Below are positions 1 through 13,240 of a stretch of DNA of 64,000 bases, in pieces. The notes below the pieces were generated by a model. The model was not told the origin of the DNA. It did no database searches and saw only the letters and a list, made by a program, of their open reading frames with translations. This DNA is from Rhizophagus irregularis. Taxonomy: Eukaryota > Glomeromycota > Glomeromycetes > Glomerales > Glomeraceae. Position numbers and translations under genes: made by a program. The stretch is taken from NCBI RefSeq assembly GCF_026210795.1, contig NC_089443.1, positions 1,488,001 through 1,552,000 of the forward strand. Direction: 5' to 3'. How positions within the stretch are numbered: position 1 is the stretch's first letter; every line of letters begins with the position of its first letter.

Positions 1-680
1 GATAATATTATGATTAATATATATTACGGATAGGACACCTAAATAATTTATTTATCACATCAGATAATCAATAAAATAGTATATTTATAATTCTTTTAAA
101 AATTATATATAAAGTATTTATATTGATTATTACTATCTTCTAGAAGATTATATAATATATTACTAATCACGACAATTGATTGATTGATTGATAACTATAG
201 GTTACTTTTTCTGATATTATATTTAACTTCAAATATGGTTACTAATCACAAAGCCACAACTTTGTTTGCTGAATTTGAATTTAACTCATATTCGAAGTAT
301 TGATTATTATAATAATTTTTTTTTTTTGCAAATAAATATTATATTATAATTCTTACAATACGAATTGTCATAATTGACTATTATTTACACATATATTGAA
401 GATGTGATGATTCCTTTATATAAAATGAGAATTCGGTCTTTTAAAAATTTAAATTTGAATAATTTGATAGGCGCGTACAAAGTATTAAACAAGCTCCACA
501 TTGCAGAATCACATGACGATCATCAGTCATCATTTTTTTTCTCACGACGCGATTTTTTTTACAAATATATATACTCTCAACATATATACCATCAGTTTTC
601 TCTACTGTTTTCTTTTCTTTAAAAAAAAAATACTCTCTAAAAAATAAAAATACTCTAAAATCCTTCACTTCGTCCCTTTC

Positions 681-707
681 TTAGACGTACGCGTCGCGTA
701 CGTCTAA
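681..707. repeat. 27-bp perfect palindrome
   Basis: Thirteen bases (TTAGACGTACGCG) are followed by a single T and then their exact reverse complement. The block is CpG-rich inside very AT-rich DNA. It could form a tight hairpin. No gene adjoins it closely enough to suggest a role. Confidence 0.9.
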
Positions 708-1156
708 TTTTAGTGATCAATCTCAAACTACCATTGCCAATACGTGAACATAAAGAATTCCAATGGTCATTGTTTTATAAACTTATTTTCTTAGAGGAGT
801 TCTTGAAAAAGAGTGCGTATCAAAAACGCGAAAATTTTTTTTTGATGTTTATAGACCTCTTATCATTGGATCGTATTTATTCCTTTTTTTTTTATTTATT
901 AGTTACAGGCTTACAGCACTATTTTGTATTGAAACACTAAACAACAGATGAAAGCTCTCTGAATAGAGCATTACCGGTTTTCTAGATGAGTGTAAATGGC
1001 TTAGGAGACTTTAAGAGAGGTGTGTATTTTTTTATTTGCAAAGTGGGTAACTTCCTAAGCTAAAATTAGAACGGATAACTCATTTGAGTCGGGGAGTTCA
1101 CAAATTTTACTTAGGAGGGTACTGGATTTGTTTGTTTGGGTTGGGTAAGGGTGAGC

Positions 1157-1256
1157 AAAGTGGGTAATTCCTTGAAATTACCTGCTTTTTCTTTTTTATT
1201 TTATTTTATTGCAAAGTGGGTAATTCCTATGAAATTACCTGCTTTTTCTTTTTTAT
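1157..1256. repeat. Two-copy direct repeat (GCAAAGTGGGTAATTCC)
   Basis: Two adjacent near-identical copies of about 50 bp begin with GCAAAGTGGGTAATTCC and run into a TTTTATTTTA tract. A third, diverged start (GCAAAGTGGGTAACTTCC) lies near 1038. This looks like a small tandem duplication with low-complexity expansion after it. Confidence 0.75.
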
Positions 1257-3433
1257 TTTATTTTTATTTTTTATTTTATTTTATTTTTATTTTTTTATTT
1301 CTTTTTTTTATTTTTTTTTATTTCTCTTGTTCACTTGATAATCAACTCAAGCAGATAAAATCCTACTTTGTTATTAGTAAAGTCTGCTAATTCTAAAGGA
1401 GGAATTGGCTATGTCTTCTTTACCATTAAATAAAAATTTAGCACACTTTTAATAATTTTCCTTTCTTATAATAGGTAAATGCAGAGATTTACAAGAATGA
1501 AGAAATTCAACTTTAAAAGGAATAATATATAGTAAATAATTAATTTCTAGTTAATAGTTCTACTAGAGATACTAATTACGAATAAACTGAATCATTTATT
1601 ACTAAAATTAAAAATATTATTAAGGTAAGATAGTTAGGTGGTGATTCCGGTGTGTGGTGAAGGTCCTGTCATTATATCAGTCACTAAAGATAAAGTATCT
1701 GGCGTAAAAGAGCCAAAAAAATGTCAAACAATGGGGAATCACGAATGGAATTACTAATAAGAAAAAGAAAATCTATTATCAAATCAACAGAGAAAGAACA
1801 ATTCGAATAAACCTACCAAAGGCTTATCTACTGATCAACCTCCAGATATAGTTCAGCGATCAAGATACATATTTACGTTTCCTCCTTACACAAATTCAAA
1901 AAAGGATAATTTATTCAGCTTAATCGTTTTGAACTTGCGGTTATACCGTACTTATTTGCAAATTAAAATCTATCATATAATTTATTTTTTTATTAAAAAA
2001 TTAATAACATACAGTGTACCGCCTACTACAAGCAATAAATTTACCTGTCCATTTTCAAATTCTTCTATGTGAGATATAAAATGTTCAAGATTATAGGCTA
2101 TAAAAATAATAAAGAATTTTACAATAATCAAAATTCAATTGAAAATTACAAGCTTTTTAGTTTTTATTACAAATTAATAATATTGGAATTTTGGAAGAAA
2201 TTACAAAGATTCCTTTTGATCTAAAGAAAATAAGAAATGGATATTCATCAAAATTCTTTTTTAAAATTCCGGTGCCACTAGGAAGGCAAAAAACATATTT
2301 TTACACATATAGTTTATATAATGATGTAAGAACTCTAATGAAATTAATTTTGCATAGCACTTCTAGTATTTTCTCTTATTATATTGCCTTTTCAGAACAA
2401 ACTATATTCCCATACCATATTTTCAAACAATATATAACATGAATTTTCGCTCATTCTTCCTAATTTTGCTAGACAATCTGTAATTGTTACTGCGATTTTT
2501 CTAATTTAATTTTGATATTATTTTTCTTTACGATTGATTATTATTTACATTCCATCCAATGATTATATAATTACTATAACTTATGATAGAAGATGAGACA
2601 ACCAAGAAAAAAATAATTAACAACAAGTTGTACAATAATAATAATAAAAAACAAAAAAAAAATATTTTCGGTATTGAACTAAGAAACTGGAAATAAAAAA
2701 AATAATCAAAAAAAAATTTTTTTATTATTAAAAAAATCCCAAAAAAATGAAAAAATTATATTATATCTATTGTACTATACCGGTCTATTGATATTAAAAA
2801 AAATCATACTAAAAAAATTATTAACTTAATAAGTCGATGTCTATTACTTAACTGTTAATATTACCGGGAAAGTAAAATTTACTTATTTTAGTAATCAACA
2901 TACAGTTTGCCGGTCAAATCGTCAAATCGCATTTCCATGTTACACAATTCAATTTTATTTATGCAGAAAAATATCGCCAACCTTTTTATAGTTATAAGTT
3001 ATTGTGCTTTGCGTTGATAAATATCAAAATTATTAACCAATGATAGCAGATGATTGGTAAAGATTTGGCCACGCATAACGATATTATCGTGTGACCCATT
3101 GTATGGACTTTAGCTTAATTATAGCTTAATTATAACTTATTTTTGATTTTTTAAAAATAACAAAATTATCGGCAATTATATTTAATATACGGAACATGAT
3201 AATTATATATATTATCAAATTAGTTTGGCAGCAACAAGATTCATTGGTAATTAAAATTTTGTCAATAAACTATTTAATTTGAAAATAACATATTTTTAAA
3301 ATTTTAATCGCCTTGGTTATTACTTATTTGGATGTTATTCGTATTTTTCATAATACGTGATGATCGATCATTTTACCAATTGGATAAACCCGACTAAACA
3401 ATTTGACTCAACGTAGCATTAATACTTTCATAG

Positions 3434-4112
3434 CCCCTATAAAAAATAAATGTCCGGAAAATGTCTACAAAAATGTCCAGAAATTGTCCAGAATAAATCT
3501 GGCATGTCCAGAAATTGTCCGGAAAATGTCTATTTTTTGCTACAAATTTGATACCTAAAATTTTGACATATCCGGACTTTGTCCAGAATATATCCAGAAT
3601 TTGTCCAGTATAAAATTTTGGACAAATTCCGGACAGATAAACCTGGACAAATTCCGGACATAGTAAAAATTCAGATAATTTGAGCTGGACAAATTCCGGA
3701 CATGAAAAAATTCTGGACAAATTCTGGACGCTACTTCCAAAAAAGGATAAATTAATTTTGTAAAAAAATGCAAAAAGCACAAGACTGACATTCATAACCT
3801 TCTTTGTCATACTAATTAAATTTGCTGAGCAGGCAAAAATACTATATATCTATGATATAAAACTTTAAGTTAAAAGCAATTATAATGATGGTCACCTGTT
3901 GATCATCTTTTTGTGCCAAATTTTATGAAAAAATATTTCAGGTCAATTTCCGGACAAATTCTGGACAAAATGAGTGTCCGGAAACGAGTGTGTTTTCGGA
4001 ACAATTTCCGGACATGGTACCTGGCATTTTCTGGACATTTTCCGGACAATTATTTAGACAAATTTTCCGGACAATTTCAGGACAATTTCCGGACACTTAT
4101 TTTTTATAGGGG
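3434..4112. mobile_element. Large CCCCTATAAAA-ended TIR element with inverted TCCGGAC arrays
   Basis: The left end (CCCCTATAAAAAATAAATGT then CCGG) is mirrored at the right end as the reverse complement. Inside each end lies an array of an 11-14 bp unit based on TCCGGACAAATT. The left array (to about 3735) and the right array (from about 3940) face each other, so the whole 679-bp element can fold as one long hairpin. The centre is non-repetitive. ATAG occurs immediately outside both ends and may be a target duplication. There is no transposase, so this is non-autonomous. Its termini match four shorter elements elsewhere in the window; subterminal motif arrays of this kind are known from CACTA-type and related DNA transposons. 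Confidence 0.8.
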
Positions 4113-5041
4113 ATAGAGTAATTTATAATTTAGAATTAGAAACCTTTGTAATATTATCGTCATAACATACAATCAATTGAGAAATTAGTATAATTGAATA
4201 AATCAGTGTTGAGTAATATGCAAAAAAATTACATTTTTCCTAACTAGTAACATTAATAAATAATTCATTAAATTTTGTAGTATTAAAATTATTTAATATA
4301 TTAATTTTAAAATATAATAAAAATATAAAACGTTGGTGGTTACAAAATATTACAAAATTATTACGTACAAGTATCATACGGGATTGTGATCGCCATGTGA
4401 TCTGTAAATTATAATACATATATATGATCGACATGACATGATCGACATATGGGTAAAATATATCTCCTCGGTCAATATTAACTCCTTAAGGTAAAATAAT
4501 TTTTTGCCGAGAAAACAAAGAAGTAGCATGTTATGGATGATGGATGATTAAATTATAAAATTACAGAGAAACAACACATACAATATAAATTACGATCGAT
4601 GTTAAGCTCTCTTTACTCTTTAGCCTCTATCTACACGTTACGATCTGCTACGATGATTTTTCAAAACGATGTAGTAAGTGAACATATTGACATGATCAAA
4701 GAATTTGCGTATCGTCTAATTCTGAATACCTTCATGCTCAATTTTAGTTAGTAGTATTTCGGTATAGGATTATAGACGGACCGCTAATATCTCACCTCCA
4801 CTTAATTAATGCAACGGCTAAACAAGTTTTTTCAACAACAAAGAGACATGAGGACATAAGTGGTTCAATCCCACGAGATTAATTTAATTTTAACAGCAAT
4901 GCTAAAATATTAAGGCGTGTATATCTACCGAAACCGAAATAATCAATCATATAAATATCTTGTGAAAATTCACTTCTCACTTTAAAAATCTCCGTCTAAT
5001 TATTTAATAATTTTAATTTTTTTTCAAAAATAATAAAAACA
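4113..5041. other. Intergenic, upstream of P450
   Basis: AT-rich spacer and presumed promoter region of the P450 that follows. I recognise no gene, RNA or specific regulatory motif in it. A CT/A-rich leader (about 4975-5040) precedes the P450 ATG. Confidence 0.6.
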
Positions 5042-7179
5042 ATGCTTGATTTGACTTCCTTGATTAGCTTCTTTGTGTTAGGAGTTATAGGATGGGCTAC
5101 TTATAAAATGTATATTTGGCCAGTTTATCTTACCCCTTTGAGAAAAATTCCTGGTCCACCATTTGAAAGTCTATTTTACGGAAATTATAAAAAATTTATG
5201 AAAGAAGAGGTTAATGTTGTTTATATCAGTCTTAATTTTTTTTTTCATTCAACTCATACATTATCTTATATATATTTATATAGGAGCCACAACTTGAATT
5301 GACAAAAAAATATGGAAATATAGTAAAATATTACGAAATATTTAATCAACCAGCTCTTTTAATCACAGATACAACAATAGTTCAAGATATTACATTAAGT
5401 CATAGTTATGATTATATTAAACCTGTGAACATTCTATCAGATTCTGTTGCATTTATCGGTAATGGTCTTGCACTTTCGGAAGGTAATGTTCATAAGAGAC
5501 AAAGAAAGATGATGAATCCAGCTTTCACTTATAGCAATATTAAGGTAATTAGATATATTTCATTTGGGTGTTATGATAAATATGAATTTATATTGTAGTG
5601 TATGTTAAATATCACGTATGACTGATCCACGTGCGATCACGTGACTTATTATATGTGATGTTTAACCATACACAACAATCCATACACTATATTATAACTC
5701 ATTTCATTTTGATGAATTTTTAATTTTGAACTAATTTAATATCTTATATTATCTCAATTTAGAATATGGTTCCAACATTTACTCGAATAGCTTCTAAGTT
5801 AATAAGTGTAATAACTGAAGATACAATAAATTTAGGAGAATCTAAAATTAAAATTGCACCTTATCTTTCAAAAGCTACTTTAGATATCATTGGCTTAGTT
5901 GGTAAGAAAATAAAAATGAAATTTTATGTTGATATTCTATACGCGTTTTTTTACAATTCTACGTTTTTTTTTTTAGGATTTAATTACGAATTCAATACAT
6001 TAACATCTCCGAATGAATTAGCTAATGCTTATAACGCTATTGTTACCCCACCAACTATTCTTCATTTTATGCTTGGTAGATTAGCATATTATTTTCCAAT
6101 GGTTAGAAGTATTCCGATTGAAATAAATAAAAACTTTGTCAATGCATGTGCGGTTATAGATCGCGAATCAAAGAATTTGGTTAAAAGAAAACTTAAAGAA
6201 GCCGACATTGGAGAATTAAAAGGAGATGATTTGTTATCTGTGTTAATTAATATTAATAAAACATTACCTATTGAAGAAAAATTGACCGACGAAGAATTAA
6301 AAAATCAGGTGACTAAAACAAATGTGTGAAAACTGTATTATCAAAAATATTTATCATTTTTTTAATGCGCAAATATTATTTATTATCTGTGTATATTTTA
6401 GATTATGACATTCTTATTAGCGGGACATGAAACCACAAGTACTTCAACTAGTTGGGCTATATATTTACTTGCACGACATCCACATATGCAAGACATATTA
6501 CGTGAAGAAATAAATAAAGCTTTTCCTGATAAATCAAATTTTAATCCTACATTTGATGAAATTAATTCCTTGGAATATTTAAATGGCGTAGTTAAAGAAA
6601 CTTTAAGATTACATTCTCCAGGTATAGTGTTAGTTGTTATTAATATATTTAAATTTTATAAAATCAGCTTATTAACTCGATAATTTTTAATTTAGTTACC
6701 ATGATTAGGAGAACTAATATTAAAGATAAAGTTTATGGGAATTATTTTATTCCAAAGGTATATTTATATTTTTTTTTGTATTTTATTAAAAAAAAAAATT
6801 TTAAATTATTAATTAAAAACATTTTATTCTCGTTATTTAATAATAATAGTATACTCCAATAATGATTTCAACTATGGGACTTCATAAATCAACTGAAATT
6901 TGGGGTCCAACAGCTGCTGAATTTGATCCAAAAAGATGGTTGGATCCTACTTTAACTAAAAATATATCAAATTTAAGTTTTTTACCTTTCAATACTGGTG
7001 CAAGGGGTTGTATTGGAAATAAATTAGCTTTAGCTGAATTTAAAATATTATTAAGTAATTTAATTAGAAATTTTGTTTTTCGACCAACTGATGAAGGATT
7101 TCAATCTAAAACTAGAACTTTCGTTTCTTCTAAACCTGATTCACACTTTGAATTCAAAATTTCTAGAGTTGAATCTTAA
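5042..7179 (+). CDS. Cytochrome P450 monooxygenase (7 exons, 503 aa)
   Basis: Haem-thiolate monooxygenase, expected to sit in the ER membrane and oxidise a lipophilic substrate with electrons from P450 reductase; the substrate cannot be told from sequence. Exons: 5042-5209, 5284-5544, 5763-5901, 5977-6308, 6402-6621, 6696-6757, 6850-7179. All junctions are GT/AG, phases close exactly, and the total is 504 codons including stop. An N-terminal hydrophobic anchor (residues about 5-22) is followed by the hinge IPGPP (36-40), the I-helix AGHETTS (307-313), the K-helix ETLR (366-369) and the haem loop FNTGARGCIG with the cysteine ligand at about residue 448. Length is normal for microsomal fungal P450s. 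The ATG is the only one giving the membrane anchor. Intron 2 carries a small MITE. The gene appears intact and functional. Confidence 0.93.
5594..5692. mobile_element. Small MITE inside P450 intron 2
   Basis: About 95 bp with termini TAGTGTATG / CATACACTA (perfect inverted repeat) and an inner inverted pair TTAAATATCAC / GTGATGTTTAA. It explains why this intron is much longer than the others in the gene. A relative sharing the 5' end (GTAGTGTAT then GTTAAATATCAC) occurs at 45932-46071. Confidence 0.65.
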
Positions 7180-9483
7180 AAACAATTGTTTTTATCATCT
7201 TTTAATTATTATAAATTAGAGTTTTTAACATTTAAATATATGTCATAAACCATTTATTATAAAAATAAATATCATATTTTTAATGGACTTTACTTTATTA
7301 TCATAGTACAGCATTTCTTTTAAATGCACTGAACATTTAAATTATATGTGACGTGTAGACTTTTATTACAATAATTGCATATAATTTGTTTATCAAATAA
7401 AACTAGCTATAATTGTTAAAACCAGTATTAAAAATCTTATAGTAAGACCGCCTCAGCTTAACCTGTCGTCGCCATATTTTTCAAGCTGGTTACCAGACAT
7501 AAGTACTATCAGTCCGGAATATAGACTACTATTATTGCTTTGAATTAAGATAAAAAAGTGGGAAGTAAATGGTTGTTCGTTTTTCCTAATCAAAATCCTC
7601 CGTATGGAAGGGATCGTGAAAGTAAATCTAAAATATGTGACATCTAAATCACGTGATTTAGCGTAAATAAACTCACAAATGTAGTAAAAAAATAATTTGT
7701 GGAATAAAAGGATTATAAGTTTGACCTTTAAAAAGATTTTCACATGGATCCAGAAATATCGTTATATCAAAATTTTGGATTGTACACGTCTTTCACTTTT
7801 GTGCTAACGTGAAATTTTTTATAACTAAAAAAAAATAATAAACGGCAAAAATAAATAAATAAATAAATAAAGGTAGATGACAAAAATAATTTAAAGACAG
7901 TGTATATTTTGTGTACTTTATAAGACATATCTTAAAGAAATTTGTTTTAATTACTACTAGAAATAAAAAGTCATAAATTATCTAAAATAAAATTATCCGG
8001 ATATTTTAATTTTATTGTTTTAAATACATATAGTCATTATTTCAATTGGACCTAAATTAAAGACTAATAACATATTTAATCTATAAACATTAAATGTGTC
8101 ACTAGCTTTTATCTGCAGTCTCGGTAATTTTACAGAATGACACCTAGAAAGTCCTTGCGGTATGCGTACTATTATATTATCTTAATTAACAAACATAAGA
8201 TAATCAGAAGTACGAGATTTTCGAAATAATACGAAAAGTTTATTTTATTATATATAATATAGTAACTTATTTATTTGCAATAAATTTAACAAAATAACAT
8301 CTCTATCTCGTATATCGGGACTTGATTTTCTTTTATTTAATCTTTTTTTACGTTGTTGAGGTGTTTCACCTTCAAGTATTTCATTAAAAGAAGTCATTAT
8401 GAATTTAGTATCAATAATTATTTGTATTATATAAATAGAAAAATTGATGCAAAAAATATTATCACACGAAACAGGTAACAGTATCATAGAATTATATTCA
8501 TTTATTTATTAATATTATTAATATTATCTGTGCAATCTATTATTTGACTCGCTAAAAAAGAATCTCACTAAAAAAAAATCCATGCAATTCATTAGCCAAG
8601 AAACAATATCATTAGAAAAAAATTCAAAGAAAATAAAAAATCAAGCAATTTATTACCCAGGAAACAATATCATTAAATAAAGGAAAAAAATTTCAAAAAA
8701 TAATATTGTTAAAACTCTGCTAAAACTAAAAAGGAAAACCGATCAAAAAAAAATCCAATTTTAAATTTCCAAAAATTAATATGATAACAAAACTTTCTTT
8801 TTTTAGATCTCTTTTTTTTAAAATCCTGCCTTTCCATTTTATTGATTTTTATTACCAAAATGTTGGGTCACACAACCTTGTCATTACAGTCAGTGTTGGG
8901 AATTCAGATTATTTTTATACGCGCTGAGCGCACATTATTCAAAATAGTTTTGTGCGCTCTAATCTGTTATATATAAAATAATAGTAAGCGCCATTAATGT
9001 CGCGCTTATGTACTACATTCAATCAGATGTGCAAACTATACTGCGTGGATCCACCGAATTTAGTAAGGCTGCACATTACAATAACATTGATACTGTTGTA
9101 CCATTTTTTATAATTTTAATCTGCCAAATGCAAATATACTGTACTTTAATTAATGCTTAATTTAAATTAATAAAAATATTTTGTCGATCATTTTAAAATA
9201 GTACATTTTTATTTGTGTCCACATGACAATTTTCGTCATGAAAATCGGCATTTCATGGTTTCCCGTTTATCTGTATTTCCGCTCGATATTTTGCATATGA
9301 ATGGTCGGAAGGTATCTATATCTAACACATATAGTAGTGTTCACTTAAAAAATTTAGCGCCAAAGCGGAGCAATTTGAAAATTTCAACTTGTGCTTCAAG
9401 CGAAAGTTGACTTCCATTTTTTTTTTACGCAAACTCTTACATTCATTAATATATAAAGTTGATTGAATATATAATATTTACTC
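7180..9483. other. Intergenic, no gene recognised
   Basis: AT-rich spacer between the P450 and the kinase. Short open frames, including a 79-codon minus-strand one at 8248-8487 with a basic, hydrophilic segment, have no recognisable domain or splice partners. The last roughly 80 bp before 9484 resemble the region before 19042, so the proximal promoter was duplicated together with the kinase. Confidence 0.55.
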
Positions 9484-11018
9484 ATGGATTTGTGCGAAGA
9501 ATGTAATCAAAACAATACTGGATATGAATGGTGTAGAGCGTGTAACGCAAAACATTTTCAACGAAATTTTAAAAATTGGACAAGTGGTAATGCTAACATT
9601 GACAAATTTATTCGAGATACTCAACTATCAGCGAGTCATCAACAAAATGTATTAGAATGGATACCTTATAACACATTTTATGATATTAAATATATTGCAA
9701 AAGGTGGGTTTGGCCAAGTGTATAGAGCAAATTGGATTGATGGATGTATATATAAACGGAATAATAAAAATCAAAATTGGGACCGATATTCCAATATCAC
9801 TGTAGCTTTGAAAATTTTAAATAATTCAAAAGATGTTACATGGGAATTTATCAATGAGGTATAAATTAAATTTAAAATTTTAAATATATTATTAATTAAT
9901 AAATTATTCTTCTAATGTACTTTTATGTGTAGATTATATCGCATTATAAGATTGGAGATAATTATAATTGTTATAATTGTGTTACTCAACTTTATGGAAT
10001 ATCTCAAGATCCAGAAACGCAAAATTATATTATGGTTTTGGAATATGCAGAACATGGAAGTTTGCGAAATTATTTAGATAAATGTTATGATAAATTAAGT
10101 TGGAAAGATAAGTTAAATAATTTATGGTGGATTTCATTTGGACTTGCAATAGTTCATGTGAAAGAATTAATTCATCGAGATTTGCATAATGGTAATATAT
10201 TAAAGTTTTCTTCTAAAACTAATATAACTGATATGGGTTTATGCAGGCCTGCATATTATAATAAGTTAGATAATAAAATATACGGAGTTTTACCTTATAT
10301 TGCCCCAGAAATTTTAAGAGGACAAAATTATACTAAAGCAACTGATGTTTACAGTTTTGGTATAATTATGTATGAAGTAATATCTGGATTACCTCCATAT
10401 CATGATGTAAGTCATGATGAAAGTTTGGCAATAAAAATTTGTCTAGGACTCAGACCAAGGTTTAATATTAAAGTACCCCAATTGATCGTGCATTTAATTA
10501 AAAAATGCTTAGATGCAAATCCATTAAATCGACCAATAGTGAATGAAATTGCGAATATTTTATCACTATGGTATACGGACTTTGATAGTTATATAGAGCT
10601 AAAACAGCAAATTAAAGAATCGGAAGAAATCAATAATAAAACATTAGGCAATAGTTTTATATCTCCAACTAGTTCATCCTTATCATATGAAACACATTCG
10701 GAAGCTATTTATACAAGTAGATTACTTAATTTTAATAATCTTCCCGAACCAAGAAATTCTGGTGATTATTATAACCGATATGACGATATAATAAGCAAGG
10801 AATATTCAGGTAATTAATAATTTTGTTATATTAAACATATTCACATTAATTATCGTTTCGTTAAGTGTAAAATAAATTTTATTTCATCAAATAGCATCTT
10901 TACAAATTGATATTTCTAAATTAAAAATAAATGATGATGTGAGTATTTGTAATTTTTATTTTTTATAATACTTGATAAATGATTTAATTTATTTTTTTAT
11001 TTACAGCAGGAGAAATGA
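9484..11018 (+). CDS. Protein kinase with CxxC...CxxC N-terminus (4 exons, 435 aa)
   Basis: Serine/threonine or tyrosine-kinase-like protein kinase of the family greatly expanded in Rhizophagus. Exons: 9484-9858, 9933-10809, 10895-10938, 11007-11018; phases are consistent. The N-terminus has CEEC (4-7) and CRAC (17-20), a likely small zinc-binding knuckle, then NAKHF and the conserved NWTSGN block. The kinase domain starts near residue 60: glycine loop AKGGFGQVY, lysine in VALK (110), catalytic HRDLHNGN (206-213), DMG (225-227) in place of DFG, and YIAPE. The tail is Ser/Asn-rich. The tiny last exon (ending QEK) is supported because the paralogue at 19042 keeps the same junction and ending. 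Substrate and pathway are unknown. It seems intact; the Met in DMG is a mild deviation and the metal-binding Asp is kept. Confidence 0.88.
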
Positions 11019-12244
11019 AAATATGATTGGTTAAAATAATTTATTTATCTTTTTTTTTTCGTTGGTTATTTAGTCAATTATTGAGAATTTCATTATTTTA
11101 TGATTCAAATGAATCTTGTTAACGAAATCATATTTTAATACTTCTATTATTTAATTATCGTAATTGCTTTGTATTGTTATCTGAGAACAACTGGGTTAGT
11201 TTGATTTCGGACATCAAAAAGTGCGAGTCAATATCCTTAAAATTTAACGGGATCAAAATCAATATAAAAATGTTTTCATAGTTTTTGTTTTTTTCACTTC
11301 AATTAAAAACATTATTATGCATCAATAAATTATTACATATCCTTCAAATCTTTATGACTTTGTTTTTCTCATTTTGGTACAGTAATTGTTTTATTCTCTA
11401 TTATGATAGAATTACGAAATATCAACATTGTTTCAAATTGACAATATGAATAAAAACTGGATAAAAAGTACCTGATGAGTTTATTTAAATTTTGGGCAGT
11501 TATCCGATAGTGAAATATTCTTTTTTTGAAGCAAAATTAGGAATTAGTGTAATGTTATTATTTATGCTGGGAGAAGAACCAAATGTAAAATAAATTCATG
11601 CATATTATGAAAAATAAAGAAGTAAAAATGAACTCGACATATTTTACAAAAACTTTGGTTTTAACGCTGTTTCAACGGCTAAATAAAGGAATATTATAAT
11701 TACTATTGAAAAAAAAATTAAATTCCTTATTCTTCCTGAAAATGCCACGTGAATTTGGCAACACATGTCAAACCTTTGTATAATTTTCATTTCCCAAAGT
11801 GTTTATAAAAGATAACTTGATCAAAATAAAAGCTTAAATTGAGAATGTTGTAAAGAAATTTAAGTTGTTACGATTGACAAAGTATGTTATTATGAATGTT
11901 GATACAACGAATTTATTTACATTCATCGATTTATTCAATTTTATGCCCTTTGAACCATAACAAACTTTAGGAAACAAATGTAAATCTTGTAGTTAAATTA
12001 TATTATGCCTATCAAGAACTAAAATAAAATATATTTGCCTTCTATTTAGCATTTTTTTTAAAAATAGTTACTGTTAATTTGTAAATCTTTTTTTTTTTTG
12101 TAATAACCTTCAAAATACCATTTTGAATTCTAAAAATAATTTTCCTAAAACGGAAATATATCTCCTTTTGGGACTTCTAAAAAAGAGAATTTCTTTTATA
12201 GAATTACCTAAATTTACACCTAAAAGCTAAATATTTTAAACCAA
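11019..12244. other. Intergenic, no gene recognised
   Basis: AT-rich sequence with no coding region, RNA gene or clear repeat that I can support. Confidence 0.6.
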
Positions 12245-13240
12245 GTCATAAAGTGGATTGAATATGATAAATTGGTGTTGAATATTTAGCAAAAAGGGGA
12301 TTTGGAACTACTGATAAAGCAGTTTGCAAAGATGGTCCTTGGGATATAAATTATGCTTGATCAATTGGAAAGAATAGGTGAACAAAAGTTGCTTTAAAAT
12401 GCTTGCATGACTCACAAGATATTACAGCAGATTTTTTAAATAAGTAAGATATTTTCTTATAAATTTTTATTATTCTTCATAAATGTTAAATTAACTATTA
12501 TAATTTTCTTTTAAGGTTGAATCAAATCTTTTAGTACGTAATACGGTAATAGTATTGGATAATTCGTTGTTTTGGTAGTATTACCAAAGATCCAAAAACA
12601 AATAATTTTATGATGGTAATGCAATTAAAAAATGGCAGTTCAAGACAACATTTAAATAGCAACTTAATTTCAATAAATTGGAATAAAAAAATAATTAATA
12701 TTGCACCTGGACTTGATAGATATTCATAATAAATAATTAATTCATCATGATCAAGATGCTTTTATTACTGATTTGGGATTATGTCAACCAGCAAATGTCA
12801 AATTCTCTCAAAATAGCCTTATATTGCATATAAATTTATATAGGTTTACCTCCTTATTATGATATAGCTCATGATTAATTCTTAGCAATGAAAATTTGTA
12901 AAGGCTTGAGACCAAAGTCTAATTATAAAATTCCTCAATTAATTTTTGACATTATTAGTCAATGTTGGAATGCAGACCTTTTAAAACGACCTAATGCAAA
13001 TAAATTACTTAAGCTAATTCATGATTTATGAGTTGATATTCTTTACAATGAAGTGGATTCTGTAATTTATGGAAACAGATGATATTAATAAAAAGTAATC
13101 CTTTTCATCACTTTTAATATCTACTGATACTATATCATATATGACACATCCTCAAGCAGTTTACACAAGTAGACTTTAGATTTTAATTATTTATGATTTA
13201 AATTTAACAAATCCATATAAATTTCCTAATTTAGATCTTT
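12245..13240 (+). pseudogene. Old protein kinase pseudogene
   Basis: Several reading frames together carry the hallmarks of the same kinase family: a glycine-loop-like segment after an AKxGFG-type start (about 12290), KVALKCLHDSQDIT (about 12380), ITKDPKTNNFMMVMQL (about 12580), an ITDLGLCQPA segment (about 12765), GLPPYYDIAHD (about 12846), MKICKGLRPKS (12888) and WNADLLKRPNA (about 12970). The tail motif MTHPQAVYTSRL is also present. The frames are separated by stops and indels, and the HRD loop and APE region are largely lost. Clearly non-functional and older than the 19042 copy. Confidence 0.85.

Larger units (their letters stand above)
1..3433. other. Gene-poor AT-rich stretch with simple repeats
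   Basis: I see no supportable gene here. The open frames are short, low in complexity and lack splice-linked partners. It contains an ATTG microsatellite near 176-192, a 27-bp palindrome (681-707), and a duplicated 45-bp block near 1157-1256 followed by a T/TTTTA-rich run to about 1330. The rest is A/T-rich spacer. A stretch around 1620-1900 has slightly less biased composition and could be old decayed coding sequence, but I could not identify a family. Confidence 0.6.

Noticed and set aside
4860..4885. T-arm-like GTGGTTCAATCCCAC suggesting a tRNA
   Set aside because: The stem is only four pairs, and no matching acceptor, D-arm or anticodon arm can be drawn at the correct distance upstream.
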